A stretch of 64,000 nucleotides of DNA from NCBI GenBank assembly GCA_029948255.1, contig JALIZF010001753.1:372001-436000 (forward strand), in the 5' to 3' direction. Source of the DNA: Telmatactis stephensoni. Lineage: Eukaryota > Cnidaria > Anthozoa > Actiniaria > Isophelliidae. This document shows positions 39,906 through 50,500 of this stretch, one piece after another (position 1 is the stretch's first letter; the number at the start of each line of letters is the position of its first letter). Made by a program: the position numbers and the translations under genes. The notes under the pieces were generated by a model. It saw only the letters and a program-made list of their open reading frames with translations. It did no database searches and was not told where the DNA came from.

Positions 39906-40309
39906 TACACAATTTCCATGCGAAGCGAAAATTAGATTTCTGCTTGCGCGCGACAAATTGAGCGCAACGTTGACCCTGCAACTTCCTGTATCTTTTTCTG
40001 CAACTCTGCCCACCTTGCGTCGTCCTTGCATCAGTTGCAGAACGGATACAGGAAGAGAAATTAGTCCTATTTTTGCATCCTTTTCTAGAAGTTGGACTTG
40101 ATTCTATGCAGTGGTGCTGTGGTGAGCACACGGTGTAATACGGTTGTGCGCTGCGTTAACATCCTTTGTCCGAACCCTCACGGGTTGCAATCAGTCAATA
40201 AATATTGTGTACCCGTATTATGAATGTAATTTGATTTTGCGCTGAGCTAACAGTGAACAGTTTCGGCTTAGAAATTGAACTAGCTCAAAGGGGTGATCAA
40301 GTTTTTGTG

Positions 40310-40368
40310 CGAAGTTTAATTTGTTGATATTGTTAACGCTGAAGTATCAACCAACTTCGCACAAAAAA
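40310..40368. repeat. Inverted repeat TTTTTGTGCGAAGTT
   Basis: TTTTTGTGCGAAGTT at about 40311-40325 and AACTTCGCACAAAAA at about 40353-40367 can form a 15-bp stem. Confidence 0.7.
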
Positions 40369-40667
40369 ATCGTTTCTGTTGTAAATATTTATTTCTATAT
40401 TTTGTTATGCGCCTGTGATCATTCCGTCATGGAACAAGCGCTTTATAAGTTCATTAAATTATTATTATTAATTTATATTAAAAAATTATAAATCCTAGAT
40501 TGCAGATATGTGAAATAATAATATGTATATGAGAGAGTAGACGTTCCCACACAAACTTACAGATTTTTTTTATAATTAACTATGTAAAAAGATGTGAAAA
40601 CGAGAAATTCCCATTTCAAATTTTTCGTAAGCAAAATTGGGCTACCTGTGCTTAGATCACTATTTCA

Positions 40668-40675
40668 TCACGTGA
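40668..40675 (+). promoter_or_regulatory. TCACGTGA E-box / CLEAR-like site upstream of WASHC2
   Basis: TCACGTGA lies 25 bp before the ATG. This palindrome is the core of the CLEAR element recognised by MiT/TFE factors on lysosomal and endosomal genes; use here is inference. Confidence 0.4.
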
Positions 40676-40700
40676 TAAACATTTCCTCGAAATTTTCAAG

Positions 40701-43700
40701 ATGGCGCCTCCACCACCGCCAGCACCTCCACCGCCACCTCCGATTTTGAACGATGTTCCTCCTCCACCAGCTCCCCCTGCACCCAGCGAAACCCTTGTCA
40801 GTACAGAGCAACAATCGACGAATACACCCACAGCTCCACAGACGAGTACCACAGGAAATAACGGAGAAAAAATATGGGAAAGACCGTGGTCTCTGACTGA
40901 GTTACGGAAAGGGACGGCGAATTGGAGCCTTGCTGCAGATTCAGGAGTGAGTGTTTGAGCTTTCTGTTTCGCTTACGATGTACTGGAAGTTATTTTGAAG
41001 ATTTTAGCATGTGAAGATAGTTGTTAAATATTTTGATATATTTTTCTTTGTTGTAATTTGTTTGTTGAAGTTGTTGAAAATCGGTGACATCTCTTGTCGG
41101 ACAGTTGACACTATTTCCTGATCATTTGTTCTACTGTCGAGATGAATTAGTTTTGTTCTTTCTATGCTTCTGTATATTCGCCGTTCCTGTTTTTGATCCT
41201 TTTAGTGAATCTCTTTTTATCTGTAAATTAAATGTCTGCCCAAACCGCAAGACAAATAAATTAATTCACTTGTGTGCGACATACAAGGGGTACTAGTGCA
41301 ATGCACAGTTCACGGAAAAGAAAAAGGTTAAATCACGAATCACGCACTGTTGTCAGATATTTTCCTGAAAGAGCAGTCTGACAAAAACAACTTGAATTGC
41401 TTTTTGTATCTTTGTTCATGGAGTCTGACAGAATTCAATGATTGGTGTCGAACAGGACAAATCTTGGACAATTATTTTGTTTTCCTGGATCAAATAATGT
41501 TTTTCAATTGGCCATCACATGTACACAAATCTCCCCTGTACCCCCCTGAGTGATACCAATAATATGAATAAAAAGACTTTATTAAGAGAATGAAATATAA
41601 TTCTTGTGTTGTTATTTTTCAGTTGTTATTATACCTACAACAGTTTTCACAGAAAATGGTCTCGCAAACCCATGAAATAGAAAAACAAGTTGATGGTCTT
41701 GTCAACAGCACAAAGGTACTGCTTATATATATAGCATAACTAGAAGACCAAAACTTTGCATGCCCCTTGATGAAAACCTTTGGCCACTGAATTTGATATG
41801 TTGCCCCACATTTAGGCCATTACTTTTAACTTGAATACTGGTAGCAAACACATGGGAAATATTTAAATTTTCTAGGAAGCTCAAGTGTCTAGTTTATAGA
41901 AATAGCCTGCATGAATGGGGAGCATCCCATTACATCATGTGAGAGACATGTCTTGGTTGCCTGTTTATGCTCTTCTTGTATCATGATATATTGTTGGACA
42001 AAGGTTTACCTTTCAGACATCTAGAAAGAGGAGTCTATTACAGACACCTCTAATTTATTATAGCTATTTCAAAAAAGGTTGAGAGAGTGAATGGCGAATG
42101 GCAATCGGCAATAATTGGTGATTGCATGATCGAAAGGAAACTTGGGGTAACAGAATTGCTTCATTGTCATTAATTAAATAGCCAAGCAATGCTGGTACCA
42201 TGCAGTAAAGACCTTATTGGACAAAGTGGTCAATAGGCGATTCATGTCTTTGCACCAGATAGCGGTCTAATAGCGTGACCACTGTTCTTTTCGATTGTGC
42301 AATCACCGATCGCCATTAGCTATATACATGTACAGACTACACTCTATTTGAATATTTGCATGTATGGCCAAAACGACACTCAAGCAGATGGACAGACATC
42401 CAGCCTGCAATAGCTGTCACTTTTAGGTCTATGTACATGATTGTATGACCAGAGTTACTTGTCTTACAGCGGCAGTGGTTTTACTAATGGCCAGGCACAT
42501 TGACCAGCTGTTGATACAATTTTGCTGGATTATGACCAGCTATTTTTAGAAACTCAAACCAACTTCTGATTATGAATATCTCTGGTCTTGCCTGAGTGTC
42601 ATAGCCAGATATCTTCCAGTTTAAAATCTTTATGAACTCTTTACAGAGGTGCCTGTAAGCAGAGATTTTAGTAAGAATACTAAGCACTTAATAAGACATT
42701 ATGTGTTTTTAGTTTTTTCTTGATAATTGATTTGTAATATTTCCTTCCCACAGGGAATCCATTCAAAGGTGCAAAATACAGTCAACGACTTCCTTATGTT
42801 ATCAAATACTCAGTTTATAGAAAATGTGAGTACATTTATTCGTCAGCACTGAAACATTAATTTATAAAGAACTCCTTTATACTTACATGTATAATACTAA
42901 AATTCTCTCATTCAGCGTGTTTATGAGGAAGATGATGTTAGTAAAGAAGGTGGAGAAGAGAATGATAAAAAAGATGAACAAGGCCAAACTAAAGTAAGTT
43001 ATATAGTTGTTGTTTGATGTGTTGTGGTTTGAATTTCTTTTTGATTTCAAATTTTCAAACTGGTTTGTGTTACCAGTAACTATATTTTCCATTTTCTTAA
43101 AATGTTGGACCAAGAGACCATAATACTAAGAGAGCAAAACTCAGTATTGATGTCTGTGCGATGTTCTTGATGACTAAGGCTATTTTTAGTAACTTTGCCA
43201 TCGCGCGCACAAGGTTCTCAAACAATAGAATTTGATTTTTGACGTGTGCGCGCACGGGACCATTTGCTTTTGGCAGATCAATTCTATTGTTTAAGAGCCT
43301 TGCGCGCGCGATGGCAAAGTTACTAAAAATAGCCTTAGTCGCCATGAACATTGCACAGACATCAATACTGAGATTCGCTCTCTTAGTACTATGGTTTCTT
43401 AGTTGGACATAAAACAAATATAATCAAACTGGCTTGAAGATTTTTGAACCAAAACTAATTTCAAATCATAATATAAACTAACCCATCCTTCTCAAATGAC
43501 ATCATATTAATCAACAGCTTGATCCAGCTTGACTAACTTCTAAATTTATCATACCACTGGAATTGAAGGGTTCTCTGTGATAAACGACCTAAGTGACTTT
43601 TTGATGGATGTCCAGACATTGAATTTTTGGCACAGAAAAGTTAATTGATATCATTTTATACCATTGAAAAAAATTATCAAAAAAGTCACTTCTGATCAGT

Positions 43701-46700
43701 CATTTTCATAGCCCAGAGCCCTTCAATTGTTCTTTTTCTAGAAAGAAAATCCCCAATTTTTCTTACAATATTAACCTTGACTAAATCTCTGTAAAAAGAT
43801 CCAAATTCCAATTTACAGGAAAGCAAGTAGAAATAACTTTGTTGTCTAACATAAAATGTATATGCTTATTGTATTACCAACAAAAACAGGAAGTGATAAC
43901 ATGACGAGTATGAGTGAACCACTGGACGGAAGTGGCCTCAATTACGGTTTTAACCTGGCTTAGGGCTACCTCTCTCATAAAGAGAGTCGTATATAGTCTT
44001 CCCAAAGTTTTTCGGAGCATTACAGTCGAGTGCATAAGTAACAGCTAGAAATTATCCTTTCAAAATTATCCTGACCATTTGTCCAAGACAATAGAAGTTG
44101 GAGACATGCGCAGATGTTATCACTTGCTGCTGCCAACAAAGTTTTAATTTAAATTTCAAATGAGATACTGTACAAGTAGATTATTACTAAAACAAATGGT
44201 CTCTCACAGAAATCAAGAGAGCAGCAAGAAAAAGAGATTCTACCAAGAATTTCTGAAGCTTTAAATCATGGGATAAGTGTCTTGAATGATGCCTTCATTA
44301 CTATAGAACTAAAAACAGAACATGGTAAGCAAAATCGTTTTTTTTTTTTTTTCCCTATCCATTCTTTTCATTTCTTTTTCGTTTCTTTTCATTTTCTGCT
44401 TCTTTCCATTTCTCCTTTTACCCAGATGTTTCCCACCTTTCTTAAAACCTTTGCCTCATTTTTCACATTTTCCATGTTTTCATTCACTTCTCATTTCTTT
44501 TTGCATGAATTCATCCTTCTCTTAACTTTTGTTTTCAATAGTTATTGTAATATATATATGCTTGTATGTTTTTGTTTATTATGATAGATTCAGATGAAGA
44601 TGAGGATGTTCAAACAAATTATAATCCACAACCAATTCTAGAACCAAAGGTACCTACAGTATTGAAATGCATTCCTGTGATTCCAAATAGTCAAACTTCT
44701 CCCAAAATACCACCCAAAATAACAAGTTGCTTATAGAACCTTGTCTGTTGCATAATGGAGGTTTCAACTATAGTGATTTGACTTGGAAACTCAGTTTCAT
44801 ACTTTAGAAAACCAGTTGCATTGGAGATGCTATTGTATGGATGGATTTATATCCTCTGAACCCTCTAAACTCTTTCTATTTTCTATAATGTTGCTCCCAA
44901 TCCTAAAGGATAATCCTGAATCCACCCCTGGGTTGCATGTCAGAGGTGGTTCCACTGTGAGTGGAACAGGAGCAAGGATGGCACAGTTGGTTAGTGCGCA
45001 GCCTTTGGTGCGAGAGGTCCAGAGTTCGATCCTCAGATCTCACATCCTTGTTTCAACTTCTTTCCTTTCTGTGTAGCTTTAAATAGTGTAATATTCTTCC
45101 CTGTGTATTGTTATTCATGAGTATGATAATGAGGTATGGGGAATCGCTCTGGCCTGGAACCAACCAAAGCCAGGCGAAGTGCAAACAAAGATTATTTGGC
45201 AACTTTGAACCCGACTTACTCGCTAAAGTGGGTGGGTGGGTGGGTCGCTAACCGTTCTTCGTCGCAACTCGAATGAACTGCATTAATTACAGGAATTATT
45301 CTCCTTTATATGCAATCCCCAGGGACCATATTACCAATTCAAATGGACTTTGAATAGTGTAATATTCTTCCCTGTGTATTGTTATTCATGAGTATGATAA
45401 TGAGGTATGGGGAATCGCTCTGGCCTTCCCCAACTCGACACCCTACTTCATTCAAGGTCACTGATCATAACTACCCCTACAATCGGATAGAACCAAACTT
45501 ATTTTAAATGCCAGAATGAATGCTTTATTGTAAAATACATTGCAACCAGAGAACTGAACTGCGTATTAACTACATTGATAAAATGGAGATTCCATTAGAT
45601 TCAATTAAATTCCACTTAGATTCCATGTTCTCTTCCCAATCCTTATCCTTATTACTCCAAACAAACAATACACAAGCAAGTGAAATGGCCTTTACTTATA
45701 TACCAGAAGCCAAGCAATGCCTTGGGGATGTATACTGTGTACGCACCCGGAGATTTTCGATTTTCTTTTTTGTTGCTATTGTTTTGGCTCACTTGTCGAT
45801 TGATCGGCCACGCCTTTACACAAGATAAGCCAGTCTCGCATCGTGGTCCTTTGGCCCTCCTGATCGGGAACCCCTTTCACCAATCACGTGTCCACAGAAA
45901 TGTTCCATCACTTGTTGGCTCTCTTTCAGTTCCCACGTCACATGCTGATCGACATTAATCTTTTATAGTTTACACCGAAGGCAGCATTATTAAGTAAGGG
46001 GTTCCCGATCAGGAGGGAGTAACCTCACAACGCCTGCAAGCAGTACGTCAGTTGCCTTCCGAGATTTTACGGAGAGACAAGAGGGGTTACTCGCCCTAAT
46101 CAGGGACAACAAAAATGGGGTTTTAAACATCAATTCAAGCAACCGTTAAGCCTCACAGGCACAATTCATTGATACAACTTCAGCCTTACACAGGCACAAT
46201 TCAGATAGAACTTTTCGGCCTCACAGGCACAATTGATACTAGAACTTTTCAGCCTCACAGGCACAATTGATATAACTTTTCAGCCTCGCAGGCACAATTC
46301 ATAAAACATTTCAGCCACACATGCTCAGTTCGAATAACTTTTCCGCCACACAGGCTCAGTTCATATAGCTTTTCAGCCACACAGACACAATTTATATAAC
46401 TTTTCAGCCACACGGGCACAATTCATATAACTTTTCAGCCTCACAAGCACAATTGATATAACTTTTCAGCCTCATATGCAAGCACCAACTTTTTCAGCCT
46501 CACAGACACAATTCATATAACTTTTAGCCTTACGGGCATAATTTTTGCAAAAAACTTCAGCCACATCACAGGCGCAATAGGACAAAAATTTCGCTGATAC
46601 AGGCACAATTGATGCAACCTTTCAACCCGGCTCCCAGGTACAATTGGTACGAAATTTTATCTGGGCACATTTTACAAAATCTTACTCGCATACTACAGGC

Positions 46701-47503
46701 ATACCGCTCAAAATTCTCTGTAGTTCTCAGCCTCACGTGGACCTAGTTCGCATCCACGTGGAAATTTTTGCGACGCCTAAAGACATGTGGCGAACAAACC
46801 ACAAAATATCGTCAAACTGACTACTCCATATGCAAGAAAACAAACCTTAGACCAAGGCTTTCCGCGAAACCATTCAAAGCCACGTGAAACTCCAGTGGAC
46901 CCGGCCAACTCCTCTCCACTCGGCACCAACCGTTAGTTCACGTCGTCTAGAACCTCCACGACCTTATTCAATGGATTTCTTGGAATACAACCAGCCATGA
47001 AATAACTTGGATCATTTCTTTAGCTGTTAAGCGAGGAACTCTTGCTCAAAATCCGCTATCTTCCAGCGAGTAAGTCGGGTTCCGACGACCAACATTAAGC
47101 GAACCGTTCTTCGTCGCAACTCGAATGAACTGCATTAATTACAGGAATTATTCTCCTTTATATGCAATCCCCAGGGACCATATTACCAATTCAAATGGAC
47201 TTTGAATAGCTTTAAATATCCTTAAAACAGTGCACTGATGGAGAGAGGGGAGTAAAATGAGTGCAACATCAACCTCAAGTTTATCAGTTACTCAAATTAC
47301 TGTCACGAGTTATGGACATAAAATATGGTTGCTTTACTTTACTTTACTTTACTTTGAGTCAGCATGTAGTTCTTCTTGATTTAATGTACTTTGTTTTTTT
47401 TCCTCACAGGACTTGTATGGTCATCGTCCACTACCACATCTTATAGGTTCAGCAGACTTTTATAGGGATGACCTGATTGGATTAGGGGAGTCTGAGTCAG
47501 AAG
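40701..47503 (+). CDS. WASHC2: WASHC2 head region, exons 1-7
   Basis: Residues 1-253. A Pro-rich start ([19 protein letters not shown]) not known in human FAM21 precedes the conserved head: [78 protein letters not shown] and [18 protein letters not shown]. The head mediates assembly into the WASH complex. Confidence 0.93.
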
Positions 47504-50500
47504 GTACGAAATTCAAATAGATTGATAGAACTAATAAAAGAAAATTTAGTCAAAGTTATGATTAATATTGAGGTGTGCCAACCAGCAGTTCAAGATTGCA
47601 TTTTAAGTAGGGTGTCCCTTTTCTACAAATGAAGAGATCCATGCAAAAAATGGCATAAGTGATCTCTGATCAAAGACTGAATTCTCCTTTGAAAATAACT
47701 GATTTTGGGGGAGAATGTATACTTTAATCAGATAGCACTTATGTTGTCTTTGCACTGATGTTATCTTCAAATGAAGGGCTGTCTACAAAAATGGCCTAAG
47801 TGACTTTTACGTCCAGGCATTGTTGACGAGATTCCATGAAGTCACCGTTTTAGACCATTTCAGAAAACATAAAGAAGATCATCAGAAAAGTCAGTAATAA
47901 TAAGCCACTTTTGTGGATACCTCTTCGTGGTTGTATAAAAATAAAATAAAATAAAATAAATAACTGTTTATTTAAGTGTCCTAGTCTTATAGCGCTCGCG
48001 CACAAATTGGGGGACACTATACTCTCACACTCACTACCTCTACCTTAAATATTTTGCCGGAGGACCCGGAGAAAAACCCTCGAAGCAAGGGAGAGAACGA
48101 ACAAACAAACTCAACTCACATGAAGTGCCCGTCCGGGAATCGAACCAGGGACCACAGCGGTGAGAGGCAAGTGGTCTAACCACTCGGCCACCCTTGCTTC
48201 CCATGCAACCATGGTGATCAAAACTGCAGATTGTTTGTGATCTGTAGCTTGTATTACTGCTGCATCTCAATTGTTTTATGATTGTAGAAGAGGCTGTTGA
48301 TGAAGAGGAAGCAGAAAAATCTATTGAATCCAAGAGTGAATCAGAATCTTCTGCCTCTAGTGAAGAATCTGAATCACAGGTAATTTATACAAACAAAAAT
48401 AAAACATGGTTGTCCTACATGTATCTTAAACGTGGCTAAATAAGACAGACCTCTCCAGGAATATAGATGACACTTTTAGTCTAGATGTGACTAAGTCAAT
48501 TATAGAAAGTTAACTTTCTCTTTCATCTTTCAGTCATCAGAAAGTGAAACAGAAAGTGAATCAGATTCATCAACTGAGAAAATAAAGAATAAGAAACCTA
48601 AACCAAAAAAGAAAAAGGTTAGTGCATTATTATTTAATTTATTTATAGATAATCTTCTTTATATTAAAATACCTTTATTTCAAGGTCCCTCCAACCCACA
48701 TAGATCATAGCTGCCAACCCCCAAGGCTTTCTATCTGGAGATCAACATTTTTTCCTTTAGAATTGGGTCGATTTTCACACTCAGGGAGGGGGGGGGAAGA
48801 GAGGAGACTCAAAGTGGGACAAAACGTACTCAAGGCTACACTGCGCTATCTCCAAGGTCAATTTTCCTACCTCAGTGGGGGGGGGGAGGGGGGGGTGGGG
48901 GGGAGAGGGGGATGGAAAGACGATATTTAAAGAAAGAAAGACGATATTTCAGTTAAAATGGCCGCCATTTTAGGATTCGAGCGATTAACCGGGAGATTTA
49001 GGTCTTTATCCGGGAGACTGGGAGACGAGGCCCAAAATCTGGAGACTCCCGGATTATCCGGGAGGGTTGGCAGCTATGATAGATGTACATGTTGCTCAGT
49101 CTACAGCTTTACTACATAGTGTAGCACCAAAAAGCTAACCACTGAAAGATGGACTGGAGAGATAGAAGGCTACTTTAATTTAACTGGATATTTGGACCCA
49201 GAATGTTATTTTGTTGTACAGGAGATTGAATACTCAAGTTCAGAAGAAGATGAGGATTTATTTGGTGAGAAGAAAATAAAGAAAAAAGATGATTCTGATG
49301 AAGAAGAAGAGGAGGAGCAAGGTGATGAAGAAGAAAATGAAGAAAAACCAAGCAAAGTAAGCATAGAAACAATTTCAGTAGAATTGGACCAAATTCCCAC
49401 TTCCCCTATAACTTCTTTCTATTAGCAAAGACAAAATAATAAAACTTGTGGACCACATTTTAACTTGAACTTTTTGTGTTCCTAAAGGGAATTAAAACTT
49501 TGATAAATCAAAGAGATTAATAAACAATTTCAATCTTGATCTTTCCTGCAGCCTCCAGCCACTGGCCCTATGGGTTTTGCAGCAGAATTAGCAGCAAAAA
49601 TCGGAGTATCTCCTCCTCCAGAACCTAAAGGTAGTGACGAAGAAGAGGAAGAACATGAAGGATTCAGTGATGAAGAAGTTGAGAAGACACCCAAACCAGT
49701 GGAAAAGACAAGATCAGAAAGCCGTGCTAGTACAGGGAGTAAAGCAAAAGGAAAAAAGGACAAGCACCATCACCATCATCACAAGAAAGGAAGGTCAGGA
49801 ACTAAGGATAGTCATCATGGACACAAAAAAAGACATGACAGCAAAACAAGTAAAATCAGTGCTCAAGAAGAAGGTATATAATTAAAGAGGTTCCTGCAGT
49901 AACAGTAAATGATCTCTGATCAAATACTGAATTCTCCTGTGGAATTTAAAGACCTTTTAGGAGAATATGAACTTATCAGAGATCACTTATGCTGTTCTTG
50001 CACTGAACTCTTGATTTGAAGGGGTGACCATAAAAATGACCTAAGTGACTTAAAATAAGTAAATAAATATTTTAATTGACACTCCTCTGAAGGGGCTTTT
50101 CAGTGTCGATCACTCCACACTCACTACCACTACATTCGATATACTCTTAACACACATCACTCAACTCCCATGTTGATTTTTGCTGAGGGAGGAAAAACAC
50201 ATCAGACAAACTCAATTCACATATGATCTGATGCCCGAGCCGGGACTCAAACCCAGAACACAGTGGTGAAAGGCAAGCAGTGAATCACTACGTCACCCTT
50301 GCCACCCTAGTGTTCTTGGAGTGAACTGTTGACTTTTCTATCTAAATGAAGCTCGTTTCTGCTAAAACAGAGTAAGTGATCTCTGTTCAAATCTCAAGTT
50401 CTCCTTATGAATATTGGAAGATGTTTTAGGAGAATATCAACTTTAATCAGAGATCACTTCTGCAGTTCTTGCAGTGAACTCTTGAAATGAAGTGGTGACC

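Larger units (their letters stand above)
35619..40700. other. ROBO-WASHC2 intergenic region
   Basis: 5 kb with no supported gene: a segmental duplication with Tigger-like MITEs (35996-36825), three further MITEs (37648, 38097, 39716), tRNA-like boxes (38764-39062) and a hairpin (40310-40368). Confidence 0.6.
45087..47208. mobile_element. Two tandem non-coding elements sharing both ends, flanked by 12-bp repeat
   Basis: End A (GTGTAATATTCTTCCCTGTG..., 45087-45154 and 45355-45425) and end B (TTCTTCGTCGCAACTCGAAT...GGACTTTGAATAG, 45256-45354 and 47108-47208) occur in the order A-B-A-B: a short unit of about 268 bp and a long one of about 1.85 kb. TAGCTTTAAATA flanks the whole (45075-45086 and 47206-47217). 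An inverted GAACCCGACTTACTCGCT lies at about 45208 and 47066. There is no ORF of note. Confidence 0.6.

Noticed and set aside
46148..46640. Regularly spaced repeats resembling a CRISPR array
   Set aside because: Units diverge, spacers are not unique, and this is animal DNA; it is a minisatellite inside a mobile element.
48121..48200. Possible tRNA gene on the minus strand
   Set aside because: A and B boxes are good, but no acceptor stem pairs and the sequence continues into a SINE body.
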